Assembly: GCA_002344125.1 (NCBI GenBank)
Contig: DDTQ01000012.1
Location: forward strand, 548,748 to 612,747
From: Ignavibacteria bacterium UBA2360
GTDB taxonomy: Bacteria > Bacteroidota > Ignavibacteria > Tepidaquicellales > OLB5
Reading direction: 5' to 3'
Length of the DNA: 64,000 nt
Under the pieces are notes generated by a model, which saw only the letters and a list, made by a program, of their open reading frames with translations, was not told the origin of the DNA and did not search any database. Positions 42,631-50,092 of this stretch are shown here, in pieces. The position numbers were made by a program, and so were the translations under genes. Positions within the stretch are counted from its first letter, which is position 1, and the number at the start of each line of letters is the position of its first letter.

Positions 42631-43182
42631 TTAATCAGGCAGCATTACTGCAGCGGCAATTACGGTTGTCCATATTCCTGCTTTATCGCCTTCGGCTGAT
42701 TGAGTGATATTGAATGTCTTATATATCTGACCGCTGGCTTTATAAACCTGCTCTCTTTCATCCCATGCCTGTGCCGGATCAAATTCTATGCCAAGTGTAG
42801 TTGCAAGCATCTGCGCTGCTATATCTTCAGCATAATCGCCGGAGATCTTTTCCGATTCACCAAATGGATGATGCTCAGAAATATACCCGTACTGCTGAGC
42901 GCTTGCACTCGGAAGCGCAACACCTATAGATGACGCTATCAGACGGTTAGCTTCATTGGTGGAATTCCTTGCCATTACGCAAAATGTGATCTGACCCGGT
43001 TCCAGAAGCTTTACGCCTTCTTCCTTTGAAAGCCTTTTGCAGCCTGCAGGGAAAATACTTGATACTGATACCAAATTGCATTTTTCAATGCCGGCCATAC
43101 GCAAGGCAAGCTCAAATGACTGTAAATAATCTCTATGCCTTCCAACACCCTTGGTGAAAAAGATTTTAGTAGGTTTAAACAA
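42631..43182 (-). CDS. pdaD: Pyruvoyl-dependent arginine decarboxylase
   Basis: This 183-residue protoenzyme makes agmatine from arginine, the first step to polyamines. It self-cleaves at the serine pair in VSVSSIFPAGC (Ser41/Ser42), giving a beta chain and an alpha chain blocked by a pyruvoyl group. The N-terminal FFTKGVGRHRDYLQSFELAL and the LLEPGQITFCVMARN block fit the family. PdaD is found in archaea and in Chlorobi/Bacteroidetes-type bacteria, which supports the taxonomic placement. It probably heads an operon with thiN and a small membrane gene. Confidence 0.92.
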   Translation of the reverse strand: MFKPTKIFFTKGVGRHRDYLQSFELALRMAGIEKCNLVSVSSIFPAGCKRLSKEEGVKLLEPGQITFCVMARNSTNEANRLIASSIGVALPSASAQQYGYISEHHPFGESEKISGDYAEDIAAQMLATTLGIEFDPAQAWDEREQVYKASGQIYKTFNITQSAEGDKAGIWTTVIAAAVMLPD

Positions 43183-43289
43183 TTTCTGTTATTTCTCCAA
43201 TTAGATAATTAAATTAAAATAGGTGAGTTATACAGCGCAAATATAATAAATAAAAACTAAATCCGTTATATAATAATTGTTAGGAATCC

Positions 43290-43405
43290 ACACCCCTAAA
43301 TCCACCCGACTGCCTATGCAGTTCTCCCGGAGGGAGAGGGGGAATTACCTGAAGCTATAGGTCTTTCTCCCCTCTCCTTACAGGAGAGGGGAAGGGGGTG
43401 AGGTC
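43290..43405. repeat. CTCTCC/GGAGAG family element with nested micro-hairpin
   Basis: cacccgactgcctatgcagt splits an acc/tctcccggagggagaggg arm; the right part is CCCCTCTCCTtacAGGAGAGGGG followed by gggggtgaggtc. This right part matches the core of the 81-bp units in queG. The rest of 43183-43409 is AT-rich leader DNA for pdaD. Confidence 0.8.
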
Positions 43406-43409
43406 ATAA

Positions 43410-44621
43410 CTAAACTTTAACCCTCAAAAACTTCCTCTTGCCTACCTTCAGCACAAAATCCTTTTCTGCCTTTACAACATACTTCTCATCTGTGATCTTT
43501 TCACCCTCTATAGTCACACCGCCCTGCTTTATGAGCCTTATTGCTTCAGACGAAGTCGCCGCCATATTATTTTCTTTAATAATAGTAACAAGCTTCACTT
43601 CTTTCGCTTCAAGCTTGAACTCGGGAATGTCATCGGGAATTTCCTTCTTCACAAATATCGTCTCAAATTCATTTTGCGCGTATCTGGCGGATTCCTCATC
43701 ATAATATTTCTTAACCAGCTCATAACCCAAACGAACCTTCAGGTTCCTGGGATTCGTTGAGGGATCATCAAGCTCTTTCTTAACTTCAGCAAGTTCAGCG
43801 TCATCAAGCATTGTGCCCAATGTGTAATATTTGTATATCAGCTTATCGGGTATGGACATTGACTTGCCGAAAATATCCTTCGGTGAATCAGTAAAACATA
43901 TCGCATTGTTAAGCGATTTGCTCATCTTTTCAACGCCATCGGTGCCTTCAAGCAGTTCACATGTTACAATGCATTGTGATTCCTGCCCATACGCTTCCTG
44001 GATAGCTCTGCCGACAAGTAAATTGAACTTCTGGTCAGTGCCGCCAAGCTCAACATCACTTTGAACCGCAACAGAATCATATGCCTGGCTTAATGGATAC
44101 AATAGCTCATGCAGGCTTATTGGAGTCTTACTTGCCATACGTTTTGTAAAATCATCGCGCTCCAGTATCTGCATCACTGTGTATTTACTTGAAAGCTTTA
44201 TCACATCGCTGAAAGTCATCTTATCCAGCCATTCGGAATTATACCTTATCTCAAGATCTTTTTCAAGCAGTATCCTTGAAGCCTGCTCAAAATATGTTTT
44301 ACCGTTGATTCTGGTTTCTTCAAGTGTCAACGCAGGGCGTGTTTTGCTTTTTCCCGAAGGGTCGCCAATCATTGCGGTGAAATCACCGATTATCAGCACA
44401 GCCTTATGCCCCAGGTCTTGGAAATCACGCAGCTTCTGCAGCACAACCCCGTGGCCAATATGCAGGTCGGGCCTGGATGGGTCGCACCCAAGCTTAATCC
44501 GTAATGGTTTGTTTTCCTTTATGGATTTCTCAATTTTCTTAACTAGCTCATCTTCGGGAATAATTTCAACTGTATTCCGTTTAATATGATCTATCTGTTC
44601 TTTTACCGGTGGAAATGACAT
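43410..44621 (-). CDS. tyrS: Tyrosyl-tRNA synthetase
   Basis: This 403-residue class I synthetase has the HIGH motif (DLHIGHGVVLQ, His54-His57), the GDFTAMIGDPSGKSKTR loop, GGTDQKFNLL and the KMSKS loop (VEKMSKSLNN, about 235-244). A C-terminal S4 RNA-binding domain (about 340-403) ends RKFLRVKV. It charges tRNA-Tyr. The HIGH-motif form and length are those of the TyrZ-like (type II) group. ATG start is normal. Repeats lie on both sides. Confidence 0.95.
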   Translation of the reverse strand: MSFPPVKEQIDHIKRNTVEIIPEDELVKKIEKSIKENKPLRIKLGCDPSRPDLHIGHGVVLQKLRDFQDLGHKAVLIIGDFTAMIGDPSGKSKTRPALTLEETRINGKTYFEQASRILLEKDLEIRYNSEWLDKMTFSDVIKLSSKYTVMQILERDDFTKRMASKTPISLHELLYPLSQAYDSVAVQSDVELGGTDQKFNLLVGRAIQEAYGQESQCIVTCELLEGTDGVEKMSKSLNNAICFTDSPKDIFGKSMSIPDKLIYKYYTLGTMLDDAELAEVKKELDDPSTNPRNLKVRLGYELVKKYYDEESARYAQNEFETIFVKKEIPDDIPEFKLEAKEVKLVTIIKENNMAATSSEAIRLIKQGGVTIEGEKITDEKYVVKAEKDFVLKVGKRKFLRVKV

Positions 44622-44628
44622 AATTTTC

Positions 44629-44652
44629 TATTCCCGCGTAGGCGGGAATCTC
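44629..44652. repeat. CTATTCCCGCG-type REP
   Basis: ctattcccgcgtaggcggga plus atct lies 8 bp upstream of the tyrS start, an unusual position, since most copies sit at gene ends. It may be transcribed as part of the tyrS leader. Confidence 0.8.
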
Positions 44653-44688
44653 TATTATTAATTTATTAATTGATTCCTAAACTATATA

Positions 44689-44808
44689 TTTTGCGAGCGA
44701 AGCGCTTGCCCGCCTATGGCGTGGAAGCAATCTCATTGATTGAAACTGAACTTCCCGATAAAATTGCAACACCTGATTTATTGAAGTTCGCTACGCTCTT
44801 CGCAAATG
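44689..44808. repeat. TTTGCGAGCG palindromic element with nested 20-mer
   Basis: ttttgcgagcgaagcg, then cttgcccgcctatggcgtgg (44705-44724), then aagcaatctcat; the far arm is ttgaagttcgctacgctctt followed by cgcaaat. The copy at 46175-46273 has no insert and continues agcgaagcaatctcat directly, so the 20-mer is an insertion. Confidence 0.85.
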
Positions 44809-44810
44809 AT

Positions 44811-44861
44811 TTATATTTTTACTCTCTTCAACTGCCTTTGTACGTCAGCCTTCTTAATCGC
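44811..44861 (-). pseudogene. Vestigial second copy of the SmpB C-terminus
   Basis: The minus strand reads AIKKADVQRQLKRVKI and stop, compared with SIKKADVQRQLKRVKL in the intact gene. Nine of the differing codons are synonymous and the last is L/I. Only the C-terminal fragment remains; upstream it passes into a REP at 44867-44890. Confidence 0.85.
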
Positions 44862-44866
44862 TGTAC

Positions 44867-44890
44867 TATTCCCGCGTAAGCGGGAAGCTC
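44867..44890. repeat. CTATTCCCGCG-type REP between the smpB tail copies
   Basis: ctattcccgcgtaagcggga plus agct separates the intact smpB end (44905) from the vestigial one. Confidence 0.8.
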
Positions 44891-44904
44891 AATCCTCAAT
44901 TTAA

Positions 44905-45420
44905 TTAGAGCTTGACACGTTTTAATTGTCGCTGTACATCAGCCTTCTTAATGGACTCACGCTTATCATACTGCTTCTTTCCTTTTGCAAGGCCAAGCTC
45001 AACTTTAACAAACGGACCCGAAAAATAAAGCTTAAGCGGTATTAAGGTCAGACTTCTATCCTTCAGCTTGTTTTCTAGCTTTCTGATCTCGCTTTTTTTC
45101 ATCAGCAGCTTGCGGCTGCTTGTTGGTTCGTGATTTGTAAACGTGCCAAGCTTGTAGATCGCAATATTGGCATTATTGAGCCATACTTCATTTTTCTTTA
45201 CGCGGGCGTAGGAATCAACAAGGCTTGCCTTGTGGTCACGCAGTGACTTCACCTCAGTCCCGCTAAGCACAATACCTGTTTCATACTTATCAAGTATCAA
45301 ATAGTCATGATAAGCCCTCTTGTTCAGCGCAATTACCACCTCTTTGCGTGGTTTTGATGCAGGCATATTGCCCGCTCCGCCTGTTGGCTTCTGTTTGACT
45401 GTTTTTTCGCTGTTGTTCAT
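44905..45420 (-). CDS. smpB: SsrA-binding protein
   Basis: This 171-residue protein binds tmRNA and brings it to stalled ribosomes for trans-translation. The SmpB barrel is clear: NKRAYHDYLILDKYETGIVL, SGTEVKSLRDHKASLVDSYA, the HEPTSSRKLLMKKSEI region and LKLYFSGPFVKVELGLAKGK. The basic C-terminal tail, KKQYDKRESIKKADVQRQLK, enters the mRNA channel. An N-terminal extension of about 20 residues (GGAGNMPASK) is lineage-specific. I use the ATG at 45420, not the TTG at 45432. A diverged copy of its last 16 codons lies just downstream. The tmRNA gene itself was not found in the window. Confidence 0.95.
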   Translation of the reverse strand: MNNSEKTVKQKPTGGAGNMPASKPRKEVVIALNKRAYHDYLILDKYETGIVLSGTEVKSLRDHKASLVDSYARVKKNEVWLNNANIAIYKLGTFTNHEPTSSRKLLMKKSEIRKLENKLKDRSLTLIPLKLYFSGPFVKVELGLAKGKKQYDKRESIKKADVQRQLKRVKL

Positions 45421-45479
45421 TGTAAATTGCAAAAATATTCAAAAAAGTAAGCAAAAACTATACTATAAACTATAAGTAG

Positions 45480-45518
45480 GTCGAAACGCTGTTTCGACTG
45501 CCGGATCAGCGATCCGGC
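45480..45518. repeat. Two adjacent perfect hairpins
   Basis: GTCGAAACgctGTTTCGAC (45480-45498) is followed after 1 nt by GCCGGATCagcGATCCGGC (45500-45518); each has 8-bp perfect arms and a 3-nt loop. They lie between divergent smpB and the MBL gene, 14 bp before the ATG at 45532, so they will be in the leader of the latter. Confidence 0.8.
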
Positions 45519-45531
45519 AAAACAGGAATTT

Positions 45532-46170
45532 ATGACAACCAAAACATTCACAGTTAACCCGTTTTCTATGAACTGCTACATCTATTGGGATGAGAAAACT
45601 AAAGAGGGCGTAATTATCGATCCCGGTGCTTATGAGGATTTCGAAAAAGAAGAGATATTAAATTATATTAAATCAAACGGAATTGATATTAAGCTCATAT
45701 TACTCACGCATGGACACATAGATCACATCATGGGCAACAAATGGGCTATTGAGACCTTTGGAGTTCCTGTGCTGATGCACAAAGATGACCTGCCGCTAAT
45801 TGATAGGGCAATGGATCAGGCTGCAATGTTCGGTGTGCAATTCCCAAAGCCGCCTGCGCCTGATAAATTTATTGATGAAAACGATGTTATTGAAGTTTCA
45901 GGGAATAAATTTAAAATTATCCACACTCCGGGTCACTCACCCGGCAGCGTGTGCTTTGTAGATGAAAAGGAAAAAATGATCTTTGGCGGTGATACTGTTT
46001 TCCGCGGCTCAATAGGCCGCACGGATCTGTGGATGGGCGATATTGACGTTCTGCTTAGCTCAATACATAATAAGATCTTTAAATATGCTGATGATTTTGT
46101 CATATATCCCGGACACATGGAAGAAACTACAATTGGGGAAGAGAAGAACACTAATCCTTTTTTACAGTAA
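45532..46170 (+). CDS. MBL-fold metallohydrolase (glyoxalase II-like)
   Basis: This 212-residue enzyme has the metallo-beta-lactamase metal motifs: LTHGHIDHIMG (HxHxDH, about 62-67), HTPGHSPGS, FGGDTVF and YPGHMEET near the end. The size and absence of a C-terminal helical domain fit the YcbL/GloB2-type thioesterases, which hydrolyse glutathione-like or other thioesters; the substrate is not certain. The protein is cytosolic. Two hairpins precede the ATG, and the palindromic TTTGCGAG family follows the stop at once. Confidence 0.88.
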   Translation: MTTKTFTVNPFSMNCYIYWDEKTKEGVIIDPGAYEDFEKEEILNYIKSNGIDIKLILLTHGHIDHIMGNKWAIETFGVPVLMHKDDLPLIDRAMDQAAMFGVQFPKPPAPDKFIDENDVIEVSGNKFKIIHTPGHSPGSVCFVDEKEKMIFGGDTVFRGSIGRTDLWMGDIDVLLSSIHNKIFKYADDFVIYPGHMEETTIGEEKNTNPFLQ

Positions 46171-46174
46171 CCAC

Positions 46175-46335
46175 TTTGCGAGCGCAGCGAAGCAATCTCA
46201 TCAATAGAAAAGCATACACCGGATGAGACTGCTTCGCCTGACTTATTGAAGTTCGCTTTGCTCCTCGCAGAGTTTAGATAACAAAATTTTGCGAGCGCAA
46301 GCGCTTGTCTGCCGCAGGCATGAAAGCAATCTCTT
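46175..46335. repeat. TTTGCGAGCG elements: full insert-free copy plus partial copy with insert
   Basis: 46175-46273 is a full copy (ttgcgagcgcagcgaagcaa to cctcgcagag) with no insert. 46288-46335 is the left arm only, with the nested cttgtctgccgcaggcatga (46304-46323). This shows the host with and without the insert side by side. Confidence 0.85.
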
Positions 46336-46368
46336 CAACGAAAAAAATAAGTAATAAATTTACAAATT

Positions 46369-46665
46369 ATGAACCAGGAAATATTTGCTGTTTATATTTT
46401 GACTAATAAATACAATAGAGTACTATATACCGGATTCACCATTAACCTCTACCAAAGAGTATTGGACCATAAAAACAAAACTGTTAAATCATTTTCATCC
46501 AGATATAATGTTTATAAATTGGTGTATTATGAATTTTACGCAAATGGGGATGATGCCAGGGAGAGAGAAAGGCAATTAAAAGGAGGCTCAAGACAGAAGA
46601 AAATTGATTTGATAAACAAACTTAATCCAAATTGGGATGATTTATTTGATGCACTAAGCTATTGA
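46369..46665 (+). CDS. GIY-YIG nuclease-domain protein
   Basis: This 98-residue protein is a stand-alone GIY-YIG domain: VYILTNKYNRVLYTGFT contains the two short strands (VYI and LYTG), then the NLYQRVLDHKN helix with the conserved Arg30, and a later YYEFYANGDDARERERQLKG with the conserved Glu. UvrC/YhbQ-like single-domain members occur in multiple copies in Bacteroidetes genomes. The natural substrate is unknown; the fold makes nicks or breaks in DNA. It sits in an island between TTTGCGAG palindromes (46175-46335 and 46693-46860). Linkage with the repeats is noted, not proven. Confidence 0.88.
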   Translation: MNQEIFAVYILTNKYNRVLYTGFTINLYQRVLDHKNKTVKSFSSRYNVYKLVYYEFYANGDDARERERQLKGGSRQKKIDLINKLNPNWDDLFDALSY

Positions 46666-46692
46666 ACTTATAGCTCAACTTTTAAAAATAAA

Positions 46693-46860
46693 TTTTGCGA
46701 GCGTAGCGCTTGCCCGCCTATGGCATGGAAGCAATCTCATAAATTGAACAAAATTATAAGTATGAGACTGCTTCACCTGACTTATTGAAGTTCGCTTTGC
46801 TCCTCGCAGAGCTCAAATTGCCGGATTTTGCGAGTGCAGTGAAGTAATTCGTTCCCGTCT
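46693..46860. repeat. TTTGCGAGCG element with nested 20-mer, plus fragment
   Basis: ttgcgagcgtagcg, then cttgcccgcctatggcatgg (46709-46728), then aagcaatctcat; the right arm is ttgaagttcgctttgctcct followed by cgcagag (to about 46811). A partial ttttgcgagtgcagtgaagt fragment follows, ending near 46860. Confidence 0.85.
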
Positions 46861-46888
46861 GTTCATTAGACCTGGCGGACAAACTACT

Positions 46889-48550
46889 TCACTTCACAAT
46901 TGCAGGTATTAAATATTTCTCCATTAACTTATCAACCTGGGCGTGGCCGTACGGTCTATTGTAAGCTGTTGATGTAATCACAATAACCAGCGGCAGATCC
47001 TTAAAAATGAATATCTTATTCCCGCCATTGCCGCTTGCGTAGTAAACTTCGTAAGAATTGCCATTTACATTAAACTTCTTATTCCAGAATAAGTACCCAT
47101 AGTATTCGTTTTCACTGCCGGGAATCTGCAAATGTTTACTCAAAGATCTCCTTACCCAATCTTCAGGCAGTATCTGCCTGCCGTTAAACATTCCTTTATC
47201 TTTATACATCCAGCCGAACTTTGCCAGATCAATTAGCCGCAGGCGGAGCCCGCCCGCAGTGTTAACAACACCCTGGGGAGTGTATTCCCAACGGTATCTA
47301 TCAATACCAAGCGGCTCAAATAATTTTTGTGAGGAATATTTTTCAAGTCCTCCGGGAACCGACCTGTTTAGAATATCCCCCAATAAAACCACACCAGCCG
47401 TAAAGTAATCCCAGCTTTCGCCGGTAAATTTATTACTATCCATCGGCAAATCGAGCGCGAATCTAACCCAATCACTTGTTGGATACATATTTTCTTCATT
47501 GCCGGGTGAGTTCATATCAAGATCAGAGCCGGCAAATCCGGAGCTCATTGTTAACAGGCTCTTCAGTGTAACTTTTCCTTTTGAAAGTGTGTAGTTATTG
47601 AACTTTTCCAGGTCATAGAAATCTGCAAGCGTTTGGGAGTCCCCTCTAAGATAACCATCCTCTATTGCCATACCTGTAAGCGTTGAAGCAAACGATTTCC
47701 CGACTGAACGGGTATCATGCAGTGAATCCCTTGTGTAACCATTGAAATATTCTTCAAGCAAAAGCTTGCCATCTGCAATGACTGCAAGGCCTGTAATTTC
47801 TTTAAATTGGTTTTGCAGGATCTTTGTATTGAGCTCAGCTATAAGCACTGAATCTATTTCACCGGTGGCAGTTTCTAATCCGCTGCCGGGGTGGATTGGC
47901 TGCAACATGCTAATGACTGCCGAGATATCAGGGTACTTCACTTTCACAGTTAGCTCCCCGGCGGCGATAAGATCGCCGTAAATGGTATTTTCAGTTCTAA
48001 CATACGGAATAATTTCAATCCGCATGGTGTGAACACCTTCTGTTAAGGCGTCTTCGCCGCCTCTGAACATAAATCTTTGCCACAGATACCTGCCCCATGA
48101 GTCTTCTCCGGTTGAACTGATAAAAGGAACCCGGAAGACTGTGTTGGTCCTTTTGCTATCAGCTGATCCTGCTCCCGGATTGAGATCCTCCGAATAGATC
48201 AATTTACCATCCACATAAAATTTAAAGCTGTAATTGCCTGCGGCATTAAGCTCATCTGCTGAAAGCTGTGGAGCCAATTTATGGAGTTCGTTAGTTAGCG
48301 AACTTCCCATAAATACGCGGATATTGAGATCCGCAGCATTCAGCAGATCAATTTCACTGATAAGATCATTCTCTGTGAAGTCTTCAATGGGTATGGGATT
48401 TTCCATAAAAGTGATTTTGCCCGTATTATTTCGGTGAAGCTCTGAAGTTATTCCGTAATCTTCTATAAACAGGCTGTCACCTTTTTGGTGAATACCTGAA
48501 AACGATTGAAAACATACAAGAAGCAGCAGTATTATAATGATGGATCTCAT
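46889..48550 (-). CDS. Secreted beta-lactamase-type serine hydrolase
   Basis: This 553-residue protein has a signal peptide (about 1-19) and an N-terminal ~210-residue beta-rich domain of unknown type. A C-terminal class C beta-lactamase/DD-peptidase-like domain carries the nucleophile in SVGK (Ser282, Lys285), followed by ASTLTGMAIEDGYL. A second Tyr-containing motif in WDYFTAG (about 390) could serve as general base. Later YASGNGGNKIFIF contains the G-rich third motif. It is probably periplasmic, acting as an esterase or peptidase on cell-wall-like substrates. It is a single gene, preceded on this strand by an AraC-type regulator gene. Confidence 0.82.
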   Translation of the reverse strand: MRSIIIILLLLVCFQSFSGIHQKGDSLFIEDYGITSELHRNNTGKITFMENPIPIEDFTENDLISEIDLLNAADLNIRVFMGSSLTNELHKLAPQLSADELNAAGNYSFKFYVDGKLIYSEDLNPGAGSADSKRTNTVFRVPFISSTGEDSWGRYLWQRFMFRGGEDALTEGVHTMRIEIIPYVRTENTIYGDLIAAGELTVKVKYPDISAVISMLQPIHPGSGLETATGEIDSVLIAELNTKILQNQFKEITGLAVIADGKLLLEEYFNGYTRDSLHDTRSVGKSFASTLTGMAIEDGYLRGDSQTLADFYDLEKFNNYTLSKGKVTLKSLLTMSSGFAGSDLDMNSPGNEENMYPTSDWVRFALDLPMDSNKFTGESWDYFTAGVVLLGDILNRSVPGGLEKYSSQKLFEPLGIDRYRWEYTPQGVVNTAGGLRLRLIDLAKFGWMYKDKGMFNGRQILPEDWVRRSLSKHLQIPGSENEYYGYLFWNKKFNVNGNSYEVYYASGNGGNKIFIFKDLPLVIVITSTAYNRPYGHAQVDKLMEKYLIPAIVK

Positions 48551-48636
48551 TCGTATTGTTAATATTTATTACCGGCAAAGATAACAATCTCTGCTTCTTA
48601 AAAATAGAATGAAATTAACATTGCTGGTAATGTAGT

Positions 48637-49446
48637 TTACGGATGGATGGTTTTTTTGAATTGCAGGGGTGATATCCTGTAAATTGATCTGAAGTTCCTT
48701 ATAAAGTGGCTTTGATCAGAAAATCCGCATGCTGCGCTCACTTGAGTGAGCGAAAGATCTGTGTTTAAAATTAATTCAACTGCCTTGTTTACCCTGAGCT
48801 TTCTGATATACATACCCAAATTAGCGCCGAAGTATCTGGGAAACATTCTGGAAATATGTACAGGGTGAACCCCTGTTTCATTTGCCAGGTATTGCAGTGT
48901 AATTTCGGAGCCCGTATGATCATTCAGAATACTCTCAACCCTTTTCAGCCACAATGGTTTACCGGTAACTGAAACATCTTTGATCCGCATCATTTCCGCG
49001 AAGAACTGCAGCAGCAAGGATTCAATTGAAAGCTGTGAGTGTTCATCTTCGAAAACGGATTCAATATAGATGCTGTTAAATATATTTTTTAATTGAGCGC
49101 TGGCTATTGAACCTGTACCTTCTATACTCTCACTGTTTAACCCATGCTCCCGCAGCCAGCGGCTGCTGAATTCAACCTGGAAGCCGCGTGTATAGCCTTC
49201 GGGCTTGATGTTATAATGCGCTTCCTGGCAGTTATGAAACAACAATGTACCAGGTATGCAGTTTAATGTTTCTTTCCTGTTAATTTCAACCAATGAGCCG
49301 CTGAGCAGGTAAGTGAAGTAAGCGTTTTCATGGTAATGCCAGTCAACCCTGCTGTGAACATACTCGTTATCGGTAATTAAGATATCACCGTATTTAATGA
49401 TTTTATTGGGTATTCCGTAGTATTTTCCTTTGTTTAAGTATTCCAA
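48637..49446 (-). CDS. AraC-family transcriptional regulator
   Basis: This 269-residue protein has an N-terminal cupin-like sensing domain (YVHSRVDWHYHENAYFTYLL, GTLLFHNCQEAHYN, about 28-80). A C-terminal pair of HTH motifs covers about 168-265: LQYLANETGVHPVHISRMFPRYFG and LTQVSAACGFSDQSHFIRNFR. It probably activates genes in response to a small ligand bound in the cupin. Targets may include the hydrolase downstream or the DoxX gene upstream; neither is shown by the sequence. Confidence 0.88.
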   Translation of the reverse strand: MEYLNKGKYYGIPNKIIKYGDILITDNEYVHSRVDWHYHENAYFTYLLSGSLVEINRKETLNCIPGTLLFHNCQEAHYNIKPEGYTRGFQVEFSSRWLREHGLNSESIEGTGSIASAQLKNIFNSIYIESVFEDEHSQLSIESLLLQFFAEMMRIKDVSVTGKPLWLKRVESILNDHTGSEITLQYLANETGVHPVHISRMFPRYFGANLGMYIRKLRVNKAVELILNTDLSLTQVSAACGFSDQSHFIRNFRSIYRISPLQFKKTIHP

Positions 49447-49479
49447 TTTTTTCTGTGCGGATTAAACAGCAAGTATAAT

Positions 49480-49887
49480 TTACGCTTTATTATAATTACT
49501 TTCAGTGATGTTTTTTTGCAGAGTCGTTTTCGTAAATCCAAATGCCCACCAAATAAACAATAACTGAATAGGCAGGCGCACTATCAATATCCACAGATCC
49601 GGATCATTTGCGTTTAAGTAATTAATGAACATCTGAATATTGGCAGGGAAGACAGCGACCAGCAAAGCAATTATTAGCCAGGCTCCCGCTTTTCGGGTCT
49701 TAATTGAAATTAAAAGCATCGCAAATAAAATTTCAAAAGCTCCGCTTATGTTCAGCAGCTCCAAATGATAGGGTAAATAAGGCGGCATAATTGGAAGGTA
49801 GAATTCCGGGTAAATAAAATGTGCCAAACCCGCAAATACATAGAATGCTATCATCACTATTAAAGATATACGCTTTGCTCTTTTCAT
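49480..49887 (-). CDS. DoxX-family membrane protein
   Basis: This 135-residue protein has four membrane helices. RISLIVMIAFYVFAGLAHFI and HLELLNISGAFEILFAMLLI match the DoxX/DoxD-like family, and the third and fourth helices are around 69-86 and 102-120. Family members are linked to quinone or redox functions, but most are uncharacterised. It lies 33 bp before the AraC regulator gene on the same strand, so the two are likely to be one unit. Confidence 0.78.
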   Translation of the reverse strand: MKRAKRISLIVMIAFYVFAGLAHFIYPEFYLPIMPPYLPYHLELLNISGAFEILFAMLLISIKTRKAGAWLIIALLVAVFPANIQMFINYLNANDPDLWILIVRLPIQLLFIWWAFGFTKTTLQKNITESNYNKA

Positions 49888-49934
49888 AAGTGTATAATAA
49901 CGATAAATTATTTATAAGCAAAGCCGGCATTCAG

Positions 49935-50053
49935 AGTTTGTCTGTAAAATTCTGTTAACCCCGGCTTTTTAAGCCGGGGTTATTGCGATTCCAAACTCTA
50001 ATAGGACTTTAGCCCTGACTCAACTTTGATAAATTGATCTTTTGAGACAAAGT
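49935..50053. repeat. CCCCGGC-family element, copy 4 with clear terminal inverted repeats
   Basis: It begins agtttgtctgtaaaa and ends ttttgagacaaagt; the internal CCCCGGCtttttaaGCCGGGG and GGACTttAGCCC match copy 1 at 281-395 over nearly its whole length. Confidence 0.8.
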
Positions 50054-50092
50054 GATTTAGCCGGCTTAAAAAATTTTACTCCGAAAAACCAA

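Noticed and set aside
44905..45531. tmRNA gene near smpB
   Set aside because: No tRNA-Ala-like ends or tag-coding sequence was recognised around smpB.
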